A stretch of DNA of 8,616 nucleotides from Rhodanobacter sp. UBA5168. GTDB lineage: Bacteria; Pseudomonadota; Gammaproteobacteria; Xanthomonadales; Rhodanobacteraceae. The DNA lies in the NCBI GenBank assembly GCA_002413455.1, contig DHXA01000189.1:1-8616 (forward strand), in the 5' to 3' direction. The position numbers and the translations under genes were made by a program. Each line of letters starts with the position of its first letter. Position 1 is the stretch's first letter. Below, in pieces: positions 1-6,778 of the stretch. The notes beneath the pieces were generated by a model. The model did not search any database, was not told the DNA's origin, and saw only the letters and a program-made list of their open reading frames with translations.

Positions 1-17
1 ATGTGTATAAGAGACAG
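1..17 (+). other. Residual Tn5/Nextera mosaic-end adapter (library artefact)
   Basis: The first 17 bases are identical to the 3' 17 bases of the 19-bp Tn5 mosaic end used in Nextera tagmentation libraries. The match begins at the exact first base of the window and stops where the transporter reading frame begins, as expected for untrimmed adapter at a contig end. It is not genomic. An ATG falls in it, so automated callers could start a spurious protein here beginning MCIRDS. Confidence 0.95.
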
Positions 18-148
18 CGATCGGCCTGTCCGCCAACCTGCGCAAGATGGCCGCCAGCGGCGCGCGCCCGATCCTGTTGGGGCTTGGGGTGTGGATTACG
101 GTGGCGGTGAGCAGCTTGCTGGTGCAGTGGTTGATCGGACAGCTTTGA
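18..148 (+). CDS. YeiH-type putative sulfate exporter family membrane protein, C-terminal fragment
   Basis: Only the last 42 or so residues are present. The gene is cut off by the contig end, so its start is not visible. The readable frame begins IGLSANLRKM, passes through a hydrophobic segment around GLGVWITVAVSSLLVQW and ends at TGA 146-148. The GLS/T-x-x-L-(R/K)-K motif followed by a last transmembrane helix and a very short tail matches my memory of the YeiH / UPF0324 family ('putative sulfate exporter family transporter'), which are inner-membrane proteins of about 10 helices. The substrate is not established for most members. The gene converges on the methyltransferase, with 19 bp between the two stop codons. 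The family call rests on a short C-terminal piece. Confidence is good that it is a membrane protein C-terminus and moderate for the family. Confidence 0.68.
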
Positions 149-167
149 CTGCCGCCACGTCACACCC

Positions 168-1049
168 TCAGGCACTGCGGAACACGGCGGGCCGATGGAT
201 CTCCCACGAGCCGGCCACCTGCAGCCACTTCTCCTGCGCAACGGTCGCGGTGCAGGGCCCGAGCGTGCAAATGCGAATCTCGCGCCCGGCCGCCTCCGCC
301 TTCAGCCTGTCCAGCACTTCGCGCAGCATCGTGCCTTTGAACGGCGTGTACAGGTAGAACGCCGTGCCGGCCGAAAGATCGGCCTCCCGCACATCGCCCT
401 GCACGAACGTGGCCCGATCAAGGTTCAGTGCGTGCGCGCAGCGCCGCGCACATTCGACATAGGCAGCTTCCCATTCGATACCGATGCAACGTGCGCCGGT
501 ACAGATCGCGGCAAGCAAGGGGACCTGACCCAGGCCCGAGCCAAGATCGATCAATACGTCACGCTCATCCAGTGCGGTGCGCGCGGCCATGTCGAAGATA
601 TGCCGCGCCGGTGTGGGTTGGTAAAACACCATCTCTGCGGCCAGTCCGGCAAGCGGGACCTCCGGCTCGTCGATCTGCAGGACGCCGCTGATCAGTTCGT
701 CGAGATGGTCATAGCTGTCGCCACGAACCTCGGCGCCTGCGTCGCGACCCACGGCAGCTGCACGCGCCCATTCAAGCAATCTGTGTGCGCCCGAGCCGTT
801 CCGGATGTCCTGGCGAATGCTCCGGCAGAGCTGGCCGTCGATCGATTCAAGGGCGGCGCACAAGGCTTCGATGCGATGGCGAAGCCCAGCCTCGACGGCT
901 GCTTCAGCATGAACATCGTGAGGCAGGCTGCCGTGGCGCCAGGTCTCCAGACTGTCGAGCACCTCGCTGCGCTCGCGCAGTCGATCCGGTTCGCTCAGCG
1001 ACCGATCCTGCTCCAGCTCACTGATGATGTCTTGTAGCGCGCGACTCAT
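168..1049 (-). CDS. Class I SAM-dependent methyltransferase with DOT1-like motif I
   Basis: A 293-residue protein. Residues 1-130 are helical, charged and without a recognised domain. The C-terminal half is a Rossmann-type methyltransferase: motif I DLGSGLGQ at 168-175, an acidic residue ending beta-2 (GIEW, Glu192), motif III-like QGDV at 217-220 with Asp219, and a beta-4 motif YLYTPFKG at 232-239 followed by a helix (MLREVLDRLK). DLGSGxGQ plus an aromatic-rich beta-4 resembles the DOT1/KMT4 fold more than the usual small-molecule methyltransferases, but the substrate cannot be read from sequence. The 45-bp gap to tsaB on the same strand suggests it is the third gene of a creD-tsaB-methyltransferase transcript. 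Start ATG at 1049; the Shine-Dalgarno is poor (GGA about 11 nt upstream), so the exact start is uncertain. No signal peptide or membrane segment, so it should be cytoplasmic. Confidence 0.85.
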   Translation of the reverse strand: MSRALQDIISELEQDRSLSEPDRLRERSEVLDSLETWRHGSLPHDVHAEAAVEAGLRHRIEALCAALESIDGQLCRSIRQDIRNGSGAHRLLEWARAAAVGRDAGAEVRGDSYDHLDELISGVLQIDEPEVPLAGLAAEMVFYQPTPARHIFDMAARTALDERDVLIDLGSGLGQVPLLAAICTGARCIGIEWEAAYVECARRCAHALNLDRATFVQGDVREADLSAGTAFYLYTPFKGTMLREVLDRLKAEAAGREIRICTLGPCTATVAQEKWLQVAGSWEIHRPAVFRSA

Positions 1050-1094
1050 CCGTCGGTCATTCCTGTTGCTGGTGGAGGACGGACAGCCGCCAAC

Positions 1095-1787
1095 TCACGC
1101 CTTGCCCTGCTCCACCAGCGTCAACGCCACCTTGTCACGCAGATACACCGGCAGCGCCAGCTCCGGTGCCTGCACATGCCCAGCCTTGAACTCGCGCATG
1201 GCCAGCTCGGCGACGTGCGCGGCCTGCGGATAACGCATGCCGTCGGCCGAGTGCAGGGTGCCGGTGAGGCGCTGGCTCAGCGCGGCGGCATAGGTGGCCC
1301 AGCCGCTGCCTACCACCTGCCACGCATCGGCCTCGGGCAACAACAGCGACTCGGCGGTGCAGATGCGTTCCTCATCCAGGGCGATCAGGCCGCCGTTGTC
1401 GTCGCGGCGATAGCAGGCGGCGTAGATCTCGCCCATGCGCGCGTCGATCACGGCAAGGATCGCGGTGCCTTCTTCCTCCGGCGCCTCCAGCGCCAGCGCG
1501 GCCAGCGAGGAGATGGTGATCACCGGCAGATCCAGCGCCAGCGCCATGCCCTGCGCCAGCGACACGCCCAGGCGCACGCCGGTGAATGCGCCAGGGCCGC
1601 GGCCTACCGCGATCGCATCCAGCGCGTGGCGGCCGATCCCGGCTTCGGCCAGCAGCGCGTCGGCCATCGGCAGCACCAGCTCGGTGTGCCGGCGCGGCGC
1701 GATCTCGCTGCGCGCGATCAGTTCATCGCCGTGGATCAGGGCGACGGAGCAGGCTTCGGTGGCGGTTTCGATCGCGAGCAGGTTCAT
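1095..1787 (-). CDS. tsaB: tRNA t6A synthesis protein TsaB (YeaZ)
   Basis: 230 residues, the usual TsaB length. It is an ASKHA-fold protein: the N-terminal strand MNLLAIETATEACSVAL, the diagnostic loop GPGAFTGVRLG at 64-74 followed by an alanine/leucine-rich helix, and the DARMGEIY strand at 115-122. TsaB is the non-catalytic partner that binds TsaD and, with TsaE and TsaC, forms N6-threonylcarbamoyladenosine at A37 of ANN-decoding tRNAs in the cytosol. It is normally essential. The start at 1787 is chosen because it gives the canonical N-terminus and overlaps the creD stop as ATGA (1784-1787), so translation is probably coupled to creD. An open frame continues far upstream through creD, but that extension is antisense-like shadow sequence and not TsaB. 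tsaD, tsaE and tsaC are not in this window. Confidence 0.96.
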   Translation of the reverse strand: MNLLAIETATEACSVALIHGDELIARSEIAPRRHTELVLPMADALLAEAGIGRHALDAIAVGRGPGAFTGVRLGVSLAQGMALALDLPVITISSLAALALEAPEEEGTAILAVIDARMGEIYAACYRRDDNGGLIALDEERICTAESLLLPEADAWQVVGSGWATYAAALSQRLTGTLHSADGMRYPQAAHVAELAMREFKAGHVQAPELALPVYLRDKVALTLVEQGKA

Positions 1788-3157
1788 GATCGCTCCATGA
1801 TAGCGGCTGGCGGCGCCGGCGGTTCGGTCGAGGTCGGTCCCGCGGTGATCGGCACGTACGCGTACCAGTCGATGCGGCGGGTCAGATACATCATCAATGC
1901 CACCATCACCAGCAGCACCAGTGCGCCGATCAGCAGCGCGTACTGCTCGGCCGCGATCAGTCCGTACAGCATCGCGTAGATCAGCCCCAGCACACCGCCC
2001 AGCAGCAGGCCTGCACGCCGCGCGTGCAGCACCGCCGTCGCGTAACCGCCCACGATCAGGGCCACCGCGGCCGCGGCGAGCGCGTAGGCCGGACCGAAAC
2101 CGATCTGTTCGGACAACGCGAGCAGCACCACGTAGAACGTGGCCAGCGCCGCACCCACCAGCAGGTACTGCACGGGATGGACGCGCAGCCGCTTGAGTAT
2201 CTCGAACAGGAAGAACGCGACGAAGGTCATCGCGATGAACAGCAGCCCGTATTTTCCCGCGCGCACATTGCGCTGGTACACGTCGACCGGCTGGTACAGC
2301 TGCACGCCGAACGTGGATGCCTGCAGCGCCTTGTCCAGGCCGTCGCCCGCATCGGTCCAGTGCTGGCCGTAGCTGCGGTTGAGATCGAGCAGGTGCCAGT
2401 GCGCGCTGAAACCCTTGGCGTCGATCGCATGCTCCAGCGGCAGCGCCGCGCCGATGAAACTCGGGTCGCGCCACGGTGCGTGCATCGTCACGTCGGTGCT
2501 GCGCGCCAGCGGCAGCAGCTGCAGCGACTCGGTGCCGGCGAGCTTGAGCGTGATCTCCACATCGATCGGCTGATCGGCCAGCGCATCCAGGTCGATCGGC
2601 ACCACCACGTTCGACCACGGACCGACACGATCGGCCGACGAATCGAAGCGTGCCGGCTTGCCGTTGATGCGCAGCCCGCTCACCTCCTGCAGACCGCGCA
2701 GGTCGCCGATCGGCAGCCGTAATTCGGCCTTGCTGCCCTGCCACTGCGCGTTGCTGGCGTGGCGGAACTGGGCCAGATCCTCGACCCGGAACTGCGCGCC
2801 GAGCTTCACCGTGGCGACGAATACCGGCGCGGTGTAGATGCCGTAGCTGCGCGTCTGCACGTCCAGCACCGCATCCATCTTCAACTCGTCCGCCAGCATG
2901 CTCTCGCTGCCGGCGCGCGTCTGCGGCGGCTGGTTCTCCACCACCGCCAGCTGGCTCAGTGTCGGCACCGTCAGCACCGGGCCGCCCAGTACCTGCTGGC
3001 CGCCCCAGCCCTGCGCGATCTGCGCAATCGCGGTCTCGCGCAGCTGCTGGCGCTCGCTCACCAGTCCGCTCACCTGCATCAGCGGTATCGTCATCAGCAA
3101 CGCCAGCACGCCGATGCCCAGCACCTTGGCCGTCACCGTCTGTGTCCATGCACTCAT
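1784..3157 (-). CDS. creD: Inner-membrane protein CreD
   Basis: 457 residues, typical of the CreD family. There is one N-terminal membrane helix (about 12-30), then a large periplasmic domain (about 35-300) that includes the family's conserved strands with PTL and the YGIYTAPVF segment. The signature LYQPVDVYQRNVRAGKYGLLF at about 288-307 leads into five or six closely packed helices (about 303-425), and the tail is Pro-rich (TEPPAPPAA). In enterics creD belongs to the CreBC regulon and affects envelope homeostasis and beta-lactam phenotypes. Its biochemical role is unknown. No creB or creC is visible here. ATG 3157 has a good Shine-Dalgarno GGGAG at 3171-3167, 9 nt upstream. Its last four bases overlap the tsaB start, making a creD-tsaB operon, and it diverges from lepB. 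Confidence 0.94.
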   Translation of the reverse strand: MSAWTQTVTAKVLGIGVLALLMTIPLMQVSGLVSERQQLRETAIAQIAQGWGGQQVLGGPVLTVPTLSQLAVVENQPPQTRAGSESMLADELKMDAVLDVQTRSYGIYTAPVFVATVKLGAQFRVEDLAQFRHASNAQWQGSKAELRLPIGDLRGLQEVSGLRINGKPARFDSSADRVGPWSNVVVPIDLDALADQPIDVEITLKLAGTESLQLLPLARSTDVTMHAPWRDPSFIGAALPLEHAIDAKGFSAHWHLLDLNRSYGQHWTDAGDGLDKALQASTFGVQLYQPVDVYQRNVRAGKYGLLFIAMTFVAFFLFEILKRLRVHPVQYLLVGAALATFYVVLLALSEQIGFGPAYALAAAAVALIVGGYATAVLHARRAGLLLGGVLGLIYAMLYGLIAAEQYALLIGALVLLVMVALMMYLTRRIDWYAYVPITAGPTSTEPPAPPAAIMERS

Positions 3158-3333
3158 CGGATCGCACTCCCTTGGATGGAGCGTCGATCACACCAGCGGC
3201 AGCGGCGATGCCGCGGGCAGCACCGGGCCGCGAACGGGCTGCAAGATGGCGCACCGCTGACGGTGAAACTTCGCGCCGCCAGCGTGGTCACTGCCAAGAT
3301 GGGCAAGCCAACCGACCGGAACTGGGGAATGCC
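3158..3333. promoter_or_regulatory. Divergent creD / lepB intergenic region
   Basis: These 176 bp separate two divergently transcribed genes and must hold both promoters and 5' leaders unless transcription starts farther away. The two ribosome binding sites are visible: GGGAG for creD at 3171-3167 on the minus strand and GGGGA for lepB at 3324-3328 on the plus strand. I see no clear -35/-10 pair, CreB-box-like direct repeat or strong palindrome, which is common for such GC-rich DNA. The regulatory role is inferred from geometry alone. Confidence 0.5.
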
Positions 3334-4008
3334 ATGCGCGTGATCACACGTTTTCTGGCCCGCAACAAGGGCTTCCTCATCTTCATGTTCTGCATGGTGG
3401 TCTTTCGCAGCGCCGTCGCCGACTGGAACGTGGTGCCGACCGGTTCGATGCAGCCCACCATCAAGATCGGTGACCGCATCCTGGTCGACAAACTGGCCTA
3501 CGACATCCGCCTGCCGCTGACCCACGTCTCGCTGCTGCACCTGGCCGATCCGCAACGCGGCGACATCGTGGTGCTCGACTCGCACGTCGCGCAGGAGCGG
3601 CTGGTGAAGCGTGTGATCGGCCTGCCCGGCGACACCGTGGCCATGCGCGACAACGTGATCTTCGTCAACGGCCATCCGGCCCGCTATGCCGCCGGTCGCT
3701 ACGTCGGCATCCACGACGACCTGGAGAACCCGGCGCACTACGAGGTCGAGCGCTACGGTGCCATGCACCACGCGATCCGCCTGTCCGACTACCGCCCCAG
3801 TCCGGCCCGCAGCTTCGGCCCCGTGCATGTGCCCACTGGCCAGTACCTGCTGCTCGGCGACGACCGCGACAACAGCATGGACTCGCGCTACTTCGGCTTC
3901 TTCCCCCGCAACGAAATCGTCGGCCGCGCCCGCCACGTGGTCGCCTCGCTCGACCCGGAGCACCACTACCTGCCGCGCCGGGATCGCTTCGGCGCCGCAC
4001 TGGACTGA
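3334..4008 (+). CDS. lepB: Type I signal peptidase (SPase I, family S26), single-span form
   Basis: 224 residues. It cleaves Sec/Tat signal peptides on the outer face of the inner membrane. An N-terminal helix (about 13-29) is followed at once by box B, PTGSMQPT at 35-42, with catalytic Ser38. Box D is RLVKRVIGLPGD at 89-100, with the general-base Lys92. Box E is GDDRDNSMDSRYFG at 175-188. All catalytic elements are intact. The protein is shorter than the ~260-325-residue two-span LepB usually found beside lepA, so it may be a second, auxiliary peptidase (inference). The start at 3334 follows a good Shine-Dalgarno (GGGGA, 5 nt spacing) and gives the right N-terminal anchor. A longer in-frame extension upstream is Arg/Ala-rich non-coding sequence. 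It diverges from creD, and the regulator remnant follows directly. Confidence 0.95.
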   Translation: MRVITRFLARNKGFLIFMFCMVVFRSAVADWNVVPTGSMQPTIKIGDRILVDKLAYDIRLPLTHVSLLHLADPQRGDIVVLDSHVAQERLVKRVIGLPGDTVAMRDNVIFVNGHPARYAAGRYVGIHDDLENPAHYEVERYGAMHHAIRLSDYRPSPARSFGPVHVPTGQYLLLGDDRDNSMDSRYFGFFPRNEIVGRARHVVASLDPEHHYLPRRDRFGAALD

Positions 4009-4042
4009 GCGGGCCGGACATCGTCCACGAACGGCGCGATGG

Positions 4043-4416
4043 CGCAAGCACGGAGTCCGCCTCCACCCCGCCGGTCTCGCTCCGCGCATCCGCAACCTCG
4101 GCCAGTGGCGCAGCCACTTGCTGCACCGTGTGCGCCAGCAGATCGATGCCAGCCACGATTCGCAACTGATCACCCTGCTGCGCGAACTGCGGTCGCTACC
4201 CACACCCGGAGCAGACACCTCCGCCGAAACGGCCCCGTCCTCCGCCATCGCCGCGCCGATGCAACTCGAAGTGGACGGTCACGTGCTCAACATGCTCAGC
4301 ACCACCACCGTCTTCGGCTGCCCGGTCGACATCACCCTCGCCGAGTTGGCGCTCGAGGCGCTCGTGCCGGCGGACGCCGAGACGGCGGAGCGTTGCGGGA
4401 GATGGCCGAGAGTTGA
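4043..4416 (+). pseudogene. Remnant of an XRE-family regulator with MmyB-like ligand-binding domain (C-terminal part, frameshifted)
   Basis: Starting 34 bp after the lepB stop, one frame reads LHPAGLAPRIRNLGQW..., then LLRELRSLPTPG and finally DGHVLNMLSTTTVFGCPVDITLAELALEALVPAD. This is the order and spacing of the C-terminal half of the MmyB-like ligand-binding domain ('NWxxVxxxLLxRLR', then 'TTFGTPxDxTLxELxxExFFPAD'). The family ending (ETAERLREMAES then stop) is split: the frame is lost after GAG 4388-4390 and resumes at TTG 4393, consistent with one missing base, and ends at TGA 4414-4416. The N-terminal helix-turn-helix and the first part of the ligand domain are absent, and there is no start codon or ribosome site, so the gene is both truncated and frameshifted. 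Full-length relatives are about 260-290 residues and often sit next to dehydrogenase genes. Left boundary approximate. Confidence 0.72.
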
Positions 4417-4448
4417 TGCCACCGGGCACGCGTTCATGCGAAGGACGA

Positions 4449-5513
4449 TCAGAACATGTCGACGACGAGATCGTCGGGCGACAACGCGGCGAGGAAGTCG
4501 CGGGCGTCGAACAGTTCGCCCGGAGCCATCACGCCTGCGGCATACGTGGGCGCGCCGGCAATGCGAGCGACGGCTTCGACAACCAGCGGCGCCGTGACAG
4601 CATAGATATCCCGGCCGCGCGCCACCGCACGCCGCTCCTCGCCACCCTTGCGCACGATCACGTCCGCCATGAAGACCTGGGCAGAGCGTCCGCTTTCATC
4701 GGCCGCAGTAGGTGGCCCGACGGCGGGATCGCGCAGGTCTTCCAGCGGCGCGAGATTCATGTACGAGTGGATCTCCGCCGCACGCAGGTGCCGCGATATC
4801 GTGATGATTTCGGACAACGGCAGGGCGACGACGTCCTGCGTTCCAAAGGGCGCCGGAAATGACCATGTACGCGTGGGTGGCGGATCCGCCAGCGGCACCA
4901 GCCGATGGTTCGCGTACACCACGCGTTGCGAAGTATTGCGTTGACCGGTGACACGGGTGCCGCGCGTCGGTTGCCAGCTGTCGAGTGCGATCGCGACCTG
5001 GATTTCGTCGGCGCGGATCCAGTCCCCCATCGCCGCCGTCGCCAGCAGGTCGGCCAATCCACCGTAGAAGGCCATGGCCGGAACGACCACCACCCCTGCG
5101 GCACGCGCAGGCTCGCTGAAGTGTTCGAATGTGGCGAGTACCGGCGCCTGCTCGGCCGCCAGATCGAAATAGTGGATGCCGGCACGCAATGCGGCTTCGA
5201 TGACCGGTGCCGTCGTATCGAGAAAGGGGCCTGCGCAGTTGATGACTGCCGTCGCGCCCGCCAGCGCGCGGTCCAGCGACACGGGATCCTCGACCGAGGC
5301 AACCCGTGTCTCGAGTTCGCCGTACTTGTCCCGGCAGGCACGCAATGCGGTCGCGTCGCGACCGGAAAGGATGGGTGTCCATCCGCGCTTGAGCAGGTGC
5401 GCCACCACGAATTGCGCGGTGTGGCCGCCGGCACCGAATACGGCGACGGTCCGTGGCTGCTTCGCGGTCGGACGCGTGCCCGCGGTGGCAGGCTTGCCGG
5501 ATATCGATGTCAT
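4449..5513 (-). CDS. Saccharopine dehydrogenase-like NAD(P)-binding oxidoreductase
   Basis: 354 residues. After a short Thr/Pro/Lys-rich N-tail, a Rossmann strand leads to VFGAGGHTAQF at 25-35 (the GxGGxTG-type dinucleotide loop, here ending HTA). Next come a beta-2 end with SGRD (50-53), INCAGPF at 91-97 and GIHYFDLAAE at 112-121. These are hallmarks of the saccharopine-dehydrogenase NADP-binding / trans-acting enoyl reductase-like superfamily. The C-terminal half (from about 150) is the variable substrate domain. The real substrate is unknown, and lysine metabolism should not be assumed from the family name. ATG 5513 lies one base after the hydrolase stop (TGA C ATG), with Shine-Dalgarno AGGAG at 5524-5520 inside the end of that gene, so the two are co-translated. 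It converges on the regulator remnant, with 32 bp between. Confidence 0.85.
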   Translation of the reverse strand: MTSISGKPATAGTRPTAKQPRTVAVFGAGGHTAQFVVAHLLKRGWTPILSGRDATALRACRDKYGELETRVASVEDPVSLDRALAGATAVINCAGPFLDTTAPVIEAALRAGIHYFDLAAEQAPVLATFEHFSEPARAAGVVVVPAMAFYGGLADLLATAAMGDWIRADEIQVAIALDSWQPTRGTRVTGQRNTSQRVVYANHRLVPLADPPPTRTWSFPAPFGTQDVVALPLSEIITISRHLRAAEIHSYMNLAPLEDLRDPAVGPPTAADESGRSAQVFMADVIVRKGGEERRAVARGRDIYAVTAPLVVEAVARIAGAPTYAAGVMAPGELFDARDFLAALSPDDLVVDMF

Positions 5514-5514
5514 G

Positions 5515-6513
5515 TCAGTCTCCTGTGTCGGTTGGATCGGTCACGCCCCACAAGCGGCGTGCCTCGGCGGCGATAAGCTCGGGAAATTCCTCGGGGAAGA
5601 ACAATTTCGCACCCGGCACGTAATGCACGCCGCGCGAATTTCCCGCCGTGCGGGCCAGATGGGCCGCGTTGTCCGGCGAGAAGATCGTGTCCCCGGTGCC
5701 CCATGCGATCCGCACGGGGACCCTGCTGCGACCGATCGCCGCCTGCACGCCCGCCAGCACGTTGTTCTCGAGCGCCAGGGCGTAGGCATGCGTATGTGCA
5801 GGGTCGCGCACCAGCGGCCCCAGGTACATCTCGATCGAAGCGTCCGTGAGGTTTTCAGGGTGCGTGAACGTCATGCCGCCCAGTCCCCCGGCCGATCGCG
5901 CCAGCGGCTTGTCGGCAAGCCACGGCGCCAGCCATTGCTTCACGAACTGTCCCTCGTGCGCCAGCGCGATGACGGGTTTCATCGCTGGCGGCGGACAGTC
6001 GATCTCGGTATCGCAGTTGGTCAGCAGCAGACTGCGCACCCGTTGCGGATGGTGCGCAAGAAACAGCTGGGCGATGGCTCCGCCGCTGTCGTTCGCGACC
6101 AGATCGACACGGTCGATCGACAACGCATCCAGCAAGACCGAGAGCATGTCGCCCTGGTCCGCCGGAGCGACGCCCTGGCCCTCGCGCACCTGCGTGTAGC
6201 CAAGCCCGAGAAAGTCCGGAGCGATGCAACGGCGGTATGCCGACAGCCGTTCCAGCGCACCGCGCCACTGGAACCCGTTCAGTGGAAATCCGTGCAGGAA
6301 CAAGGCAGCCTGGCCGGCGCCGCGCTCGACCAGCGCGATGCGGCCGAAACGGGTCGGCACGAACTGTCGGGCGGCGCTGAACGCCGCCGCATCCAGCGGC
6401 TTTCCCCTTCGGGTTGGTACTTTCGTCGCGAACGCTGCGGATGGCAGCATGGAAAATGCCGCACCCGCAGCGCCCGCACCGGCGATCAGCCCGAGAAACC
6501 GTCTGCGTTGCAT
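5515..6513 (-). CDS. Tat-exported alpha/beta hydrolase with Asp-type nucleophile elbow
   Basis: 332 residues from ATG 6513. The N-terminus MQRRRFLGLIAGAGAAGAAF is a Tat signal (RRxFL, then an Ala/Gly-rich core, probable cut after about A29), so the enzyme should be periplasmic. The fold is an alpha/beta hydrolase: oxyanion-hole HGFP at 74-77, nucleophile elbow A-N-D-S-G-G at 140-145 with Asp142 in the nucleophile position as in haloalkane dehalogenases and epoxide hydrolases, and WGTGD with Asp275 as a candidate acid. The late segment that normally carries the catalytic His (GxGHF) reads GAKLFFPEE at 301-309, so the His is not where expected. GTG 6519 could start two residues earlier, but GGAG at 6526-6523 is better spaced for ATG 6513. 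First gene of the tight pair with the saccharopine-like enzyme. Substrate unknown. Confidence 0.86.
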   Translation of the reverse strand: MQRRRFLGLIAGAGAAGAAFSMLPSAAFATKVPTRRGKPLDAAAFSAARQFVPTRFGRIALVERGAGQAALFLHGFPLNGFQWRGALERLSAYRRCIAPDFLGLGYTQVREGQGVAPADQGDMLSVLLDALSIDRVDLVANDSGGAIAQLFLAHHPQRVRSLLLTNCDTEIDCPPPAMKPVIALAHEGQFVKQWLAPWLADKPLARSAGGLGGMTFTHPENLTDASIEMYLGPLVRDPAHTHAYALALENNVLAGVQAAIGRSRVPVRIAWGTGDTIFSPDNAAHLARTAGNSRGVHYVPGAKLFFPEEFPELIAAEARRLWGVTDPTDTGD

Positions 6514-6515
6514 GG

Positions 6516-6614
6516 TCACCTACTCCGCGCGCCAGGCGGTGCCATCCACCCGTTCGCCGCCATGGCGTTCGCGTCTGGGGTGCAGTCGCGCGCTGCACAG
6601 GTCTTACCGGTCAT
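6516..6614 (-). CDS. Possible small ORF (32 codons) upstream of the hydrolase
   Basis: A short frame begins MTGKTCAARDCTPDANAMAA and has two Cys. ATG 6614 is preceded by GGAG at 6626-6623 with ideal 8-nt spacing, and its TGA (6518-6516) ends two bases before the hydrolase ATG, a geometry that favours translational coupling. I recognise no homologue. It has no signal peptide or membrane span and could be a leader peptide, a small protein or chance. The 164 bp between it and the DUF4440 stop (6615-6778) hold no gene I can support. A locally AT-richer patch at about 6684-6707 is the likeliest place for a promoter of the hydrolase unit, but no consensus pair is convincing. An even shorter frame (MELVP) overlaps its start as ATGA. 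Confidence 0.3.
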   Translation of the reverse strand: MTGKTCAARDCTPDANAMAANGWMAPPGARSR

Positions 6615-6778
6615 GGCACAAGCTCCATCGTCAGCCCGCGTTTCGGACAGGCCTCAGAAGACCACGTCGCGCGCGCCCCCGCTGTCGAAATCTTTAGTGC
6701 TTTTCAGCGGCGTCTGCCAGGTGGCGTGGGGCGGTCCAGAGCGAAGCGTCGGCGGACACCCGTGGACTCGGTGGCGTT

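Noticed and set aside
1..357. An open frame from the very first ATG (MCIRDS...)
   Set aside because: The ATG belongs to the sequencing adapter, the frame is not the transporter frame, and it runs antisense into the methyltransferase gene.
1788..3254. A long in-frame upstream extension of tsaB
   Set aside because: It is Arg/Gly/Ala-rich shadow sequence overlying creD in another frame. The recognisable TsaB N-terminus begins at 1787.
3154..4248. A long antisense frame across lepB
   Set aside because: His/Val/Asp-rich shadow composition with no domain. The plus strand carries the intact signal peptidase with all catalytic boxes.
6697..6720. Sigma-54-like promoter (TGGCAG...) upstream of the hydrolase unit
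   Set aside because: The -12 element does not match (GCTGA instead of TTGCA), so the resemblance is limited to the -24 half.
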